Source: Thermus sp. 2.9 (GTDB lineage Bacteria; Deinococcota; Deinococci; Deinococcales; Thermaceae). Taken from it: a DNA stretch of 64,000 bases. Location of the stretch: contig NZ_JTJB01000034.1 in NCBI RefSeq assembly GCF_000794385.1, positions 87,124 to 151,123 of the forward strand, in the 5' to 3' direction. Made by a program: the position numbers and the translations under genes. Numbering within the stretch: the stretch's first letter is position 1; each line of letters begins with the position of its first letter. The notes beneath the pieces were generated by a model that had not been told where the DNA came from, searched no databases, and worked only from the letters and a program-made list of their open reading frames with translations. Below are positions 29,430 to 38,342 of the stretch, piece by piece.

Positions 29430-32400
29430 CTACCTCAGGACGGGCGCCTTGGCCCGCCTCCCCTCAAAGGCGTAGAAGGCGGCGGGCACCACGAAGAGGG
29501 TGAGGAGGGTGGAGGAGAGGAGCCCGCCCAGGATGATGACCCCTAGGGGCTTGCGGTACTCCGCCCCTTCCCCGGTGCCGAGGAGGAGGGGCAGGCTGAT
29601 GATGAGCACCGTGAGGGTGGTCATGAGGATGGGCCTGAGCCTAAGCCTAGCCGCCTCCACCAGGGCCTCCTTGAGGGGCATCTCCCGCATGCGCCTCACG
29701 GCGAAGTCCAGGAGGAGGATGGCGTTTTTGGTGACGAGGCCGATGAGCATCACCACCCCCAGGACGCTGATCACGTCCAGCCCGGTGCCCAGGAGGTAGG
29801 TGAGCCAGAAGGCCCCCACCAGGGCCAAGGGCACGGGGAGGAGGAGGTAAAGGGGGTAGCGCCAGGCGTTGAACTGGCTGGCGATGACCAGGTAGTTGAG
29901 GACCAGGGCCAGGAGGAAGGCCAGGGGGGCAAGGCGGGCGAGCTCCCCCGTGAAGCTCCCAAGCCCGGTGGCCACGAGCTCCACCCCGTCTCCCAAAAGC
30001 CCTTTTTCCTTTAGCTCTTGGGTGAGCTCCTGCTGGATCTGGAAGCTCCCTGGGGCCTCGGGGCGGAGGTTGATGTTGATGCCAGCGGCGTAGGCCTGGT
30101 TCCGCCGGGAGATGAGGGTGGGCCCAGGCCGCTCTTGGAAGTTCCCCAGGCTGGAGAGGGGCAGGAAGGCCTGCAGGGCGGGGGCGTAGATGGGTAGGGA
30201 AAGGAGGTCGCTTTCCCCGCCTAGGCGCAAGGGGTCTGCCTGGACCATGATGGGAAACTCCTCCCCGCCCCGGCGGGCCGTGGCCGCCTGGGTGCCCGAG
30301 AGGTAGAGGCGGAGGGTCTGGGCCACGTCCTGGGGGGTGAGGCCGGTGCCGGAGAGCCTGGCGGGATCGGGGACGAAGACCCGCTCCCGCTGGGTGGCCT
30401 CGAGGGTGCTCTTCACGTTGAGCACGTAGGGCTTTTCTGCGATGAGGTTCACGATGGCCTGGGCGCGGGCTTCCAGCAGGGCGCGGTCCGGGCTCACCAG
30501 GAAGAACTGGAGGTCGGCGTCCCCCGCCTCGGGGCCCGTCTGGGCCAAGACGCGGAGGTCGGCCCCGGGGAAGTCCCGAAGCAGGGCCTTCCCTTCCCGG
30601 TTGAAGGCCTCCGTGAGGGTGAAGATGTCCTCCCGCTCGTGCTTGGGCTTGAGGACGATTTGGAGCTGCACCCGGGAGGGGTCCCCCACTTGGGCGCCGC
30701 CCGTGGCGCTCGCCCCCACGGTGGTCACCACCCGGGCCACGGCGGGATGGCCGAGGAAGTAGGCTTCCAGGACCCGCGCCGCCCGGTCGGAAACGGAAAG
30801 GGGGGTGTCCTTGGGCAGGAGGAGGGTGGCGGTGAGGACCCCGGTGTCGGAGCGGGGCGTGAAGTTGAAGGGGATGCGGGGCAGGATGGGAAAGATGGAA
30901 AGGAAGGCCAAGGCGGCGAGCCCCAGGACCAGGCCGGGGCGGGCAAGGGTGCGCCGGAGCCCCCGGGCGTAGGCCTCGGTGAGGCGGTGGAGGCCCGCCT
31001 CGGTGGCGGTGTGGAGCCCCCGGGCCAAGGCCCCCGCCAGGTCCAAAAGGAAGCGGCTCAGGTAGCGGAGAAGGCCGAGAAGGGCGGGGTAGAGGGGTAG
31101 GAGAAGGAGGAAAAGGGGGCCTTGGCGCAGGAGGAGGAAGGCGGAAAGGAGGCCCAAAAGGAGCCCCACCGTCCCCCGGTACCCCCGCCGGTAGGCCCAG
31201 GCCAGGTCCTTAGGAAGCATCTTCAACGCCCCGAAAGCCTCCTTCAGGCTCGGGGGCTCGGGGTCTGGGAAGTAGGCCAGGCGCACGGTGAGGAAGAGGA
31301 GGGCCTCCAGCCAGCTCACGGCGATGGCCGCCGCCATGCCCAGGCCGAACTGCTGGAAGATCTGGCCGATGATCCCGGGGAGGAAGCTGATGGGTAGGAA
31401 GACGGCGAGGAGGCTCAAGGTGGCCGCGGCCACCGCCACGCTCACCTCGCTTGCCCCCTTGAGCACCGCCTCCTTGAGGCTATAGCCCGTCTTGCGGTAG
31501 CGGTCAATGTTTTCCGCCACCACGATGGAGTCGTCCACCACGATGCCCACCGCCACGGTGAGGGCGAGGAGGCTGATGAGGTTGTAGGTGAAGCCCAGGA
31601 CCCCAAAGAGGAGGATGGCCCCGGAAAGGGTGATGGGGATGGCCAGGATCACGGAGAAGACCGAGTTGAGCTTTCCCAGGAAGACGAGGACCACCAAGGA
31701 CACGGCCAAAGCGGCCAAGAAGGCCTCCCGAACCGTGTCCAAAACCGCTGCCCGGATGAAGCGGGTGGTGTCCAGGGCCACTTCCGCCCGGTAGCCCTTG
31801 GGCAGGGAGGTTTCCTGGAGGGCCTTTTTTACCCCGTCCGCCACGGCCACGGCGTTGGCGTCGGGGGTTTTGACCACCGCCATGAGGACGGCGGGGCGGC
31901 CGTTTAGGCGGTTTAGGGTGGTGGGGCTTTCGCTTTCCTCCGCCACCCGGGCCACGTCCCTCACCCGTAGGCCCCGGTTTGCGTCCAGGAGGAGGTTCGC
32001 CACCTGCTCCGCCGTGGCGGGGGTGTTCCTAAGGGTGTAGACCAGGCGTTTTTCCCCTTCCGTGAGGCTTCCCAAGGGGAGGTTTAGGGCGGAGGTGGAG
32101 AGGGCTTGCACCACCTGGAGGGGAGCGACCCCCAGGGCCTGGAGGCGGTCCGGGTCCAAGTAGACGCGGATGGCCCGCTTGGGGGCCCCGGTGAGGCGGA
32201 TGTCCGCCACCCCGGGCACCAGCTGGAGCTTGGGCTTGAGGGTGCGCTCGGCGTAGCGGAGGACCTGGGAAAGGTCTTCCCCGGGGGCCTCGAGGGCGAT
32301 GTAGAGGATGGGGCTCGCCGAGGGGTCAAACTTCTGCACCACGGGGGCCGAGGCGTCCCGGGGGAGCTGCCCCCGGGCGGCGGCCACCTTCTGGCTCACC

Positions 32401-32729
32401 TCCACCGCCGCCCGGTCCACGTCCACCCCCTGCTGGAACTGGACGAAGACCAGGCTGAACCCCTCGGTGGAGCTGGAGCCGATGGTGTCCACCCCGCTTA
32501 AGGTGGAAAGGGCGTCCTCCAGGGGCTTGGAAACCTGCTCCGCCACCTCCTCCGGCCCGGCCCCGGGGTAGGTGGTGGAGACCGCCACCACCGGCACGCT
32601 GAAGCGGGGCAGAAGCTCCACCCCGAGGCCCAGGCCCAAAAGAAGCCCCACCAGCACGAGCCCCACGAAGATGGCCGTGGCGAAGACGAAGCGCTCCACG
32701 AAGAAGGCCACCAAGGGGTTTTCCTTCAC
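29430..32729 (-). CDS. RND efflux pump, inner-membrane transporter (AcrB/MdtB type)
   Basis: A 1099-aa transporter of the HAE1/AcrB family. It has 12 membrane helices in two similar halves, each with a large periplasmic loop. Helix 1 (FVERFVFATAIFVGLVLVGLL), the porter motif VVAVSTTYPGAGPEEV, and the proton-relay helix with TVAVGIVVDDSIVVAENIDRY are visible. The loop NLISLLALTV is conserved. It pumps hydrophobic or cationic toxic compounds out using the proton gradient. The start overlaps the adaptor gene by four bases. There is no metal-site motif of the CusA type that I can see, so drug-type export is more likely. Confidence 0.9.
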   Translation of the reverse strand: MKENPLVAFFVERFVFATAIFVGLVLVGLLLGLGLGVELLPRFSVPVVAVSTTYPGAGPEEVAEQVSKPLEDALSTLSGVDTIGSSSTEGFSLVFVQFQQGVDVDRAAVEVSQKVAAARGQLPRDASAPVVQKFDPSASPILYIALEAPGEDLSQVLRYAERTLKPKLQLVPGVADIRLTGAPKRAIRVYLDPDRLQALGVAPLQVVQALSTSALNLPLGSLTEGEKRLVYTLRNTPATAEQVANLLLDANRGLRVRDVARVAEESESPTTLNRLNGRPAVLMAVVKTPDANAVAVADGVKKALQETSLPKGYRAEVALDTTRFIRAAVLDTVREAFLAALAVSLVVLVFLGKLNSVFSVILAIPITLSGAILLFGVLGFTYNLISLLALTVAVGIVVDDSIVVAENIDRYRKTGYSLKEAVLKGASEVSVAVAAATLSLLAVFLPISFLPGIIGQIFQQFGLGMAAAIAVSWLEALLFLTVRLAYFPDPEPPSLKEAFGALKMLPKDLAWAYRRGYRGTVGLLLGLLSAFLLLRQGPLFLLLLPLYPALLGLLRYLSRFLLDLAGALARGLHTATEAGLHRLTEAYARGLRRTLARPGLVLGLAALAFLSIFPILPRIPFNFTPRSDTGVLTATLLLPKDTPLSVSDRAARVLEAYFLGHPAVARVVTTVGASATGGAQVGDPSRVQLQIVLKPKHEREDIFTLTEAFNREGKALLRDFPGADLRVLAQTGPEAGDADLQFFLVSPDRALLEARAQAIVNLIAEKPYVLNVKSTLEATQRERVFVPDPARLSGTGLTPQDVAQTLRLYLSGTQAATARRGGEEFPIMVQADPLRLGGESDLLSLPIYAPALQAFLPLSSLGNFQERPGPTLISRRNQAYAAGININLRPEAPGSFQIQQELTQELKEKGLLGDGVELVATGLGSFTGELARLAPLAFLLALVLNYLVIASQFNAWRYPLYLLLPVPLALVGAFWLTYLLGTGLDVISVLGVVMLIGLVTKNAILLLDFAVRRMREMPLKEALVEAARLRLRPILMTTLTVLIISLPLLLGTGEGAEYRKPLGVIILGGLLSSTLLTLFVVPAAFYAFEGRRAKAPVLR

Positions 32730-33910
32730 GGCACCACCTCCACGGGGTCCCCGTCCCTTAGCCCTTCGGGGATGGGGTAGATGACCCGAGCCCCCTCGGG
32801 AAGGCCTTCCACCACGGCCTTCCCGCTTTCTTGGGCCAGGAGACGCACGGGGCGCCGCCTGGCCTTATCCCCTTCCAGGACGTAGACCACCCCCTGCCCT
32901 TCCTCGGCCCGCACCGCCCCCGCGGGGAGGAGGAGGCCCTCCGCCACCCTTTCCCGGTAGCGGGCCTCCGCGGGCCCAGGGAGGAGGGGAGTGAGGGGCT
33001 TTAGCACCACCTCCACCAGCCGGGTCTGGCCGGGAAGGTCCGTCTTGCGCAAAAGCCTCGCCTCCACCACCTTGCCGTTTTGCCTGAGGGTGAAGGGGGT
33101 TTCCGGGGTGAGGGCCTGGGCTTTTTCCGGGGGTAGGTAGAGCTTGGCCAAAAGCCGGTCCGTGGTGGCCAGGCGGAAGGCCCGGCTTCCCGTGCCCACG
33201 AACTCGCCCTCCTTCACGAAAACCTCCACCACTTCCCCGGCGAAGGGGGCCCGGACCACGCTTTCCCTAAGGTTCCGCTCCGCCTGGCGCACCTGGAGCC
33301 GGGCCGCCTCCACCTGGAGCGCCAGGAGGCGGATGTCCTCGGCTCTTTCCAGACGGGCGAGGGCCTCCTTGGCGTTCTCATAGGCGCTTTGGGCCTGGTG
33401 GAGGTTGGCCTCCAAGGCCTTGAGGTCCAAGGGGGCGAGGGCGCCCGCCTCCAGGAGGGCCTTGCCTTCCTCGTAGCGCCGCCTCGCCGCCTGGAGTTGG
33501 GCCTCCGCCGCCTGAAGCTGGGCCTTTAGGGCGAGGCGGTTTCCCTCAAGCTGGTTTTTCGCCCGCTCCAGGTTGGCCTCCGCCTGCTTCAGGTTGAGCC
33601 TGGCCGCCTCCAGGGCCTCTTGGAAGGGCGCCGGGTCCAAAAAGACCACGCCTTCCCCGGCCCTCACCCGGCTTCCCGCCGGCAGGGCGCGCGCCACCCG
33701 TCCCGAAGCCCCGGCGGCCACCAGGCTGTCCCGCTCCGCCTGCAAGGTGGCGGAGGCCCGGCTTTCCCGCTGCAAGACCCCGCGCGCCGCCGTGACCACC
33801 CGCACCTCCACCCGCAAGGGGCTTTGGGCCTCGGGGGTGGGGGCCTCGGCCTTCTTGGGGGCGCAGGCGGCGAGGAGAAGGGGAAGGAGAAGAAGCCAAG
33901 GGCGCTTCAT
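32726..33910 (-). CDS. RND efflux membrane-fusion (adaptor) lipoprotein
   Basis: A 394-aa HlyD/AcrA-type adaptor. MKRPWLLLLPLLLAACAPKK is a lipoprotein signal. The order is barrel-sandwich half (GASGRVARALPAGSRVRAGEG), a long alpha hairpin of coiled coil with AEANLERAKNQLEGNR and similar heptads, the second lipoyl half (VRAPFAGEVVEVFVKEGEFV), then beta-barrel and proximal domains. ATG 33910 is preferred over GTG 33916 because GAGGTGAG precedes it and it leads straight into the lipobox. It links the pump to a TolC channel. Confidence 0.9.
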   Translation of the reverse strand: MKRPWLLLLPLLLAACAPKKAEAPTPEAQSPLRVEVRVVTAARGVLQRESRASATLQAERDSLVAAGASGRVARALPAGSRVRAGEGVVFLDPAPFQEALEAARLNLKQAEANLERAKNQLEGNRLALKAQLQAAEAQLQAARRRYEEGKALLEAGALAPLDLKALEANLHQAQSAYENAKEALARLERAEDIRLLALQVEAARLQVRQAERNLRESVVRAPFAGEVVEVFVKEGEFVGTGSRAFRLATTDRLLAKLYLPPEKAQALTPETPFTLRQNGKVVEARLLRKTDLPGQTRLVEVVLKPLTPLLPGPAEARYRERVAEGLLLPAGAVRAEEGQGVVYVLEGDKARRRPVRLLAQESGKAVVEGLPEGARVIYPIPEGLRDGDPVEVVP

Positions 33911-33912
33911 GC

Positions 33913-34878
33913 TCACCTCGAGGCCAGAAGGCCGTAATAGGCCTTCAGGTAGGCGTGCTTGGCCTGTTCCAGGGAAAGCCCGGCTTGGAGGAGGGTGAGC
34001 TCCTGCTGCAGGAGGCTAAGGCGGCTCGTGAGCCCCGCCTGGAAGCGCTTTTCCTCCGCCTGGTAGCGCTCCTTGGCCGCCCGATAAGCCTCTTCCGCTG
34101 TCTTTACCCCTTGGAGGAGGGGGGATAGCTGGGCGAAGCGGGCCTTAAGGCCCACCCTTAGGGAGCGCTCCAGGTTCTTCAGGTTTTCCTCCAGGGTCTT
34201 GGCCTGGTCCTCAAGGGCCTCTATATCCTTCCGAGGAGCGAAGCTCTCGTCCAAAAGCCCCCGCTGGAAGCGGAGGAGCTCCAGGGACTGCCGGAGGTTT
34301 AGGAGGTCGGCGTGGGCCTGGAGGAGGGTTTCCACGAGCTCCTCTTGGGGTAAGGGGGGAAGCGCCTCCACCGCCTCCGGCTTCCACGGGCCCACCAGGT
34401 TGGCCAAGGCCGCCAGGGCGCTTTCCTCCCCCCGCTTGGCCGCCTCCAGGTTCTTGCGGGCCTCCAGGACCCGGTTTTGCGCCTCGAGGAGGTCCAGGCT
34501 GGTGGCCCCGCCTCCCTTAAGGCGCACCTCCGCCGCCCTTAGCCCGAGCTCGGCGATCTCCAGGGCTTTGGCCGCCAGGGCCACCTGGAGGCCCGCCTCC
34601 CGGGCCTGGGCGTAGGCGGAGACGATGTCGCTTTCCGCCTGGGCCAGGGCCCGCTCCAGCCGGGCCTTGGCCAGGGCCTCCGCCTGGCGGGCCTGGAGCT
34701 CGGCTAGGGGCGTGCGCAAGGGGTCTTGCAGGGTGCGGGCCAGGTCTTTTTGCCGCATCTCATACTCCAGGCGGGCGGTGACCACCGCCGCCACCTCCGG
34801 GGCCTTCTTCAGGGCCTCGGGGAGGGGCTGGGCCAGGGCGGGAACCAAAAGGGCCAAGGTCCAAAGCAACCTCTTCAT
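33913..34878 (-). CDS. TolC-family outer-membrane efflux protein (first of two)
   Basis: A 321-aa protein with a signal peptide (RLLWTLALLVPALAQ) and long amphipathic helices of the outer membrane efflux family. It is shorter than the typical 400-470 residues, and I see only one full repeat of the helical tunnel domain. It may pair with the second TolC-type gene upstream. It overlaps both neighbours by a few bases. Confidence 0.75.
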   Translation of the reverse strand: MKRLLWTLALLVPALAQPLPEALKKAPEVAAVVTARLEYEMRQKDLARTLQDPLRTPLAELQARQAEALAKARLERALAQAESDIVSAYAQAREAGLQVALAAKALEIAELGLRAAEVRLKGGGATSLDLLEAQNRVLEARKNLEAAKRGEESALAALANLVGPWKPEAVEALPPLPQEELVETLLQAHADLLNLRQSLELLRFQRGLLDESFAPRKDIEALEDQAKTLEENLKNLERSLRVGLKARFAQLSPLLQGVKTAEEAYRAAKERYQAEEKRFQAGLTSRLSLLQQELTLLQAGLSLEQAKHAYLKAYYGLLASR

Positions 34879-36143
34879 TGCGCTACCTCCGGAAGGATTT
34901 CGCCGTAGAACTGGTAAAGCTCCATAAGCCGGTTCCTCAAGGTGTTTTCCGCCTGCAAGAGGCCGAGCTCCGCCTGCAAGAGGCCGAGCTCCGCCTGCTT
35001 GACCCCCAAGGGGCTTTCCAGGCCCAGGGCCAGGCGCTTTTCCGCTTCCTCTAAGGTCTTTTGGGCCGCATCCCGGCGCAGGCGGGCGAGGGCGAGGCTA
35101 GCTTCGGCGCTCTTCAGGGCATTTTCCAGGCGGGCCTTCTCCAGGTTAGCCTGCACCTCCGCCGCCTTGAGGGCCTCCTCCGCCCCCCGCACCTGGGCCT
35201 TGGCCGCCTCATAGGCGGCGAAGAGGCCGGGGGAGAGGGTGAGGGAGAGGGTGAGCTTAAGCTCTTCCGTGCTCCTATACTGGCCGACCCCTGGGACGGT
35301 GGTGGGGGGCCTGGCTGGGTCCTGGCGGGTGTAGCTCAGGGTGGGGCGGAGGTCCTTGCTGGAGAGGCTTAGGGAAAGGGCGTCGTTCCCCGAGGGGTAG
35401 AGGAGGAGGCTTCCCTGGAGGGTGGGAAGGAGGTTGCGCCAGGCCGCCCCTTCGCCAATCCGCGCCTCGGCCAGGGCGAGCCGGGCCTCCTCCAGGCTTA
35501 AGGGGATGGTCCCCCGGGGTGGGGGGATCTCCGGTGGGGGGGCTTCCAGGTCCACAAGCCCTTCCGCCGCCTGCTCGGCGAGGGTGAGGCCAAGCCGGGC
35601 TTCCGCCAAGCGGTTTTGCGCCTCTTGGAGGGCGAGCTCCGCCTCCCTCAGGTCCTTGGCGCTCGCCTGCCGCTTCCGGGCCGCCTCCAGGGCGAGGGCG
35701 GCGATCTCCACGCCTTTTTCGGCGAGGGCTACCCCCAGGCGGGCCTCCCGGTAGCGGCCGTGGGCGGCCACCGCCTGGGCCTGGAGGGCGGTGAGGGTCT
35801 TGCGGTAGGCGAGCTCCGCCCGCCTCAGGCCGATCCTGGCCCGCTCTATCCCGTCGGCGCCCTCGCCGAAGGGGAAGGGGGTGAGGACCAAGGCTAAGGT
35901 GAGGGCCTTGCCGTCTCCGGGAAGGCTTGCGCAAAGGGCTTGGGGCGTGCATTCGTAGCCGAAGCGGCCGTAGTTCCCCTGGAGGTTTAGGGCCACGGGG
36001 GAGCTTTGGGCCTCGAGGGCCTTGGCTGCCGCCGCCAGGTAGGCCTCCGCCTGCTGTTTTAAGGGATGGTCCTTCAGGGGCGCGAGGGCCCCTTGGGCAA
36101 GGGCGGGGACGAGGAGGAGGAAGAGGGCCAAGCGCCTAGCCAC
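34875..36143 (-). CDS. TolC-family outer-membrane efflux protein (second of two)
   Basis: A 422-aa protein with a GTG start, signal peptide (RLALFLLLVPALAQ) and the coiled helices of TolC. The middle has a beta-rich stretch (LSLSLSSKDLRPTLSYTRQD, then LKLTLSLTLSPGLF) as in the barrel strands. Near the end a 21-bp direct duplication gives the doubled heptad AELGLLQ. The stop overlaps the next gene (ATGA), and the start overlaps the end of the MarR gene. Confidence 0.8.
   Translation of the reverse strand: MARRLALFLLLVPALAQGALAPLKDHPLKQQAEAYLAAAAKALEAQSSPVALNLQGNYGRFGYECTPQALCASLPGDGKALTLALVLTPFPFGEGADGIERARIGLRRAELAYRKTLTALQAQAVAAHGRYREARLGVALAEKGVEIAALALEAARKRQASAKDLREAELALQEAQNRLAEARLGLTLAEQAAEGLVDLEAPPPEIPPPRGTIPLSLEEARLALAEARIGEGAAWRNLLPTLQGSLLLYPSGNDALSLSLSSKDLRPTLSYTRQDPARPPTTVPGVGQYRSTEELKLTLSLTLSPGLFAAYEAAKAQVRGAEEALKAAEVQANLEKARLENALKSAEASLALARLRRDAAQKTLEEAEKRLALGLESPLGVKQAELGLLQAELGLLQAENTLRNRLMELYQFYGEILPEVAQ
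34950..34991 (-). repeat. Perfect 21-bp tandem duplication in a TolC gene
   Basis: The unit CGCCTGCAAGAGGCCGAGCTC (given on the plus strand, split as CGCCTGCAAGA plus GGCCGAGCTC) occurs twice in tandem at 34950-34970 and 34971-34991, followed by a third partial copy. Each unit codes for one heptad of the coiled coil, so the frame is kept. Confidence 0.85.
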
Positions 36144-36570
36144 GCTCCACCTCCGTGAGCTTGCGCAAAAGGGAGCGGAAGGCGAATAGCTCTTCCTCGC
36201 TAAGCCGGGCCAAGGCCTGGCCGAAGACGCGAAGCCAGGCTTCCTTAAGCCGCAGGGCCACCTCTTCCCCTTCCGGGGTGAGTTCTAACTGGACCCGCCT
36301 CCGGTCCAAGGGATCGGGGTGGCGCCGGAGGAGGCCCGTCTCCTCCAGGGAGGCCAGGAGGTGGGAAACCTGGGAGGGGAGGATCTCCAGGTGTTCCGCC
36401 AGGCGCGAGGGGAGGCGCACCCCTTCCTTCACCAGGCGGAGCACCTCCGCCTGCAGGAGGGAAAGCCCTTCCTGGGCGAAGACTTCCTTGGCCCGGGAAA
36501 AGAGGAGGCGCATCAGGGTGTAGCCCAGTTGGGAAAGCTCCTCTACCAGGGATGCCGGGGGACCATTCAT
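36136..36570 (-). CDS. MarR-family transcriptional regulator
   Basis: A 144-aa winged-helix dimeric regulator. LSLLQAEVLRLVKEGVRLPSRLAEHLEILPSQVSHLLASLEETGLLRR is the helix-turn-helix, with DPLDRRRVQLELTPEG as the wing. It is the first gene of the efflux operon (marR, tolC, tolC, adaptor, pump, hydrolase, CMD), so it likely represses the operon until a small ligand binds. ATG 36570 was chosen because TATAGT lies eight bases upstream; TTG 36579 is the other in-frame start. I could not define a clean palindromic operator. Confidence 0.85.
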   Translation of the reverse strand: MNGPPASLVEELSQLGYTLMRLLFSRAKEVFAQEGLSLLQAEVLRLVKEGVRLPSRLAEHLEILPSQVSHLLASLEETGLLRRHPDPLDRRRVQLELTPEGEEVALRLKEAWLRVFGQALARLSEEELFAFRSLLRKLTEVERG

Positions 36571-36578
36571 ACTCTTCA

Positions 36579-36584
36579 ACTATA
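36579..36584 (-). promoter_or_regulatory. Leaderless -10 box for the efflux operon
   Basis: TATAGT on the minus strand ends eight bases before ATG 36570 in an AT-rich pocket (CTTATATAGTTGAAG), the least GC-rich spot in this part of the window. Confidence 0.6.
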
Positions 36585-36652
36585 TAAGGCCATCAAGTAA
36601 AGAGGGCAAGCGGGGCTACATTCCCCCATGGTGTACAATGGGCCCAGGTGAT

Positions 36653-37987
36653 ATGGACAGACCTCCCAGTCGGTGGCTCTTCTTCCTTCCCTTCGGTTCC
36701 CTAGCCCTGGCCCAGTCCCAAGCCCCAAGCCCCGGGGACCTTTTTCTTTTGGTCCTCTTCTTGGGCCTTTCCGCCTTCTTCTCCGCGAGCGAAACCGCCT
36801 TCACCACCCTTTACCCCTGGAAGCTCAAGGAGCTGGCCGAGGCGGAAAACGGCCCCTTTACTCTCCTTTCCCGGGACATCACCCGCTTCCTCACCACCAT
36901 TTTGGTGGGCAACAACCTGGTGAACATCGCCGCCACCGCCTTGGTGACGGACCTCGCCACCCGGGCCTTCGGCTCCTTGGGCGTGGGGCTCGCCACCGGG
37001 GTCATGACCTTCTTGGTCCTCTTCTTCGGCGAGATCACCCCCAAGTCCATCGCCGTGCACCACGCCGAGGCCCTGGCCCGGGTGGCGGCCTGGCCCATTT
37101 ACCTCCTCTCCATCCTCTTCTACCCCCTGGGGCGGTTCTTCAGCTGGGTTTCGGGGGCCATTTTGCGGCTTCTTGGCCTCGAGCCCCGGAACACCCCCTT
37201 GGTCTCGGAGGAGGAGCTTCGCCTCATCCTGGCGGGGGCGGAGGAGTCGGGGACCATTGAGGCCCAGGAGGAGGAGATGATCCACTCCATCCTGGAGCTG
37301 GAGGAAACCCCGGTGCGGGAGATCATGACCCCCCGGGTGGAGATGGTGGCCATAGAGGCCGAGGCCACCTTGGAAGACCTCCTCCACCTTTTCCGCGAGC
37401 ACCGCTATAGCCGCATCCCCGTCTACCGGGAAAGCGTGGACCACATCGTGGGGGTGGCCTACGCCAAGGACCTTTTGGACTACTACTGCGAGGGGGACCT
37501 GAAGGGGAGGAGCGTGGCTTCCATCGCCCACCCTCCCTACTTTGTCCCCGAGAACATGGACGCCTGGACCCTCCTCAAGGAGCTCCGCCGCCGCAAGGTG
37601 CACCTGGCCATCGTGGTGGACGAGTTCGGGGGCACGGCGGGCCTCGTCACCCTCGAGGACGTGATGGAGGAGATCGTGGGCGAGATTTACGATGAAACCG
37701 ACGAGCCCGAGGATGCCCCCATCCGCCGCCTGCCCAACGGCGCCTACTCCATCCAGGCCCAGACCCCCGTGGACGAGGTTTCCGAGGCCTTGGGGGTGGA
37801 GCTCCCCGAGGGGGAGTACGATACGCTTTCCGGCTTCCTCTACGAACTCTTTGGCCGCATCCCCGGGGTGGGGGAGAGCGTGGAATGGCGGGGCCTGCGC
37901 TTCGTGGTGGAGAGCGCCGACCAAAGGCGCATAGATCGGGTGCGGGTGGAGAGGCTGGTGGAGCATGGAGGGCATGGAGAGGGTTAG
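36653..37987 (+). CDS. CorC/HlyC-type membrane protein with CNNM and CBS domains
   Basis: A 444-aa protein. The CNNM membrane domain (about residues 25-190) has ASETAFTTL and the FFGEITPKSIAVHHAE motif of Mg2+ transporters of this group. It is followed by two CBS domains (EIMTPRVEMVAI and SRIPVYRESVDHIVGVAYAKD; LKELRRRKVHLAIVVDEFGGTAGLVTLEDVMEEIVGEI) and a CorC_HlyC C-terminal domain. It probably takes part in Mg2+ or Co2+ export. AGGTGAT lies just before ATG 36653; TACAAT at 36634-36639 is a likely -10. An earlier ATG at 36638 overlaps that box. Confidence 0.88.
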   Translation: MDRPPSRWLFFLPFGSLALAQSQAPSPGDLFLLVLFLGLSAFFSASETAFTTLYPWKLKELAEAENGPFTLLSRDITRFLTTILVGNNLVNIAATALVTDLATRAFGSLGVGLATGVMTFLVLFFGEITPKSIAVHHAEALARVAAWPIYLLSILFYPLGRFFSWVSGAILRLLGLEPRNTPLVSEEELRLILAGAEESGTIEAQEEEMIHSILELEETPVREIMTPRVEMVAIEAEATLEDLLHLFREHRYSRIPVYRESVDHIVGVAYAKDLLDYYCEGDLKGRSVASIAHPPYFVPENMDAWTLLKELRRRKVHLAIVVDEFGGTAGLVTLEDVMEEIVGEIYDETDEPEDAPIRRLPNGAYSIQAQTPVDEVSEALGVELPEGEYDTLSGFLYELFGRIPGVGESVEWRGLRFVVESADQRRIDRVRVERLVEHGGHGEG

Positions 37988-38342
37988 GGAGCTTCTAAAG
38001 GCCCACGTGGCCCGGGCCTACGCCCCCTACTCGGGCTTCCCCGTGGTGGCCTTGGTGGAGGCGGAGGGGGAGTTCTTTCTGGGAGTGAACGTGGAAAACG
38101 CCTCCTTTCCCCTCTCCCAGTGCGCCGAGCGCAACGCCGTGGCCGCCATGGTCCTGGCGGGGAAGCGCCGCCTGGACCGGGTGCACGTCTACAGTCCCAA
38201 AGGCCCCATCCCCCCTTGCGGAGGGTGCCGGCAGGTGCTCCTGGAGTTCGGCACCCCGGATACCCCCATCCTCCTCCACGGCCCCGAGGAGTACGTGGAA
38301 AGGACCCTGGGGGAGCTCCTCCCCTGGGCCTTCCGGCTTTAA
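37965..38342 (+). CDS. cdd: Cytidine deaminase
   Basis: A 125-aa zinc enzyme that converts cytidine and deoxycytidine to uridine forms in pyrimidine salvage. VARAYAPYSGFPVVA, NVENASFPLSQCAERNAV (zinc ligand Cys and catalytic Glu) and PPCGGCRQVL (two zinc Cys) are the complete motif set for the small homotetrameric type. It overlaps the CorC gene by 23 bases. ATG 37965 and ATG 37974 are both possible. Confidence 0.92.
   Translation: MEGMERVRELLKAHVARAYAPYSGFPVVALVEAEGEFFLGVNVENASFPLSQCAERNAVAAMVLAGKRRLDRVHVYSPKGPIPPCGGCRQVLLEFGTPDTPILLHGPEEYVERTLGELLPWAFRL

Noticed and set aside
36571..36600. Palindromic MarR operator around the marR -10 box
   Set aside because: The AT-rich stretch has only partial symmetry (CTTGA and TTGAAG arms with mismatches). 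It is not good enough to call as an operator.
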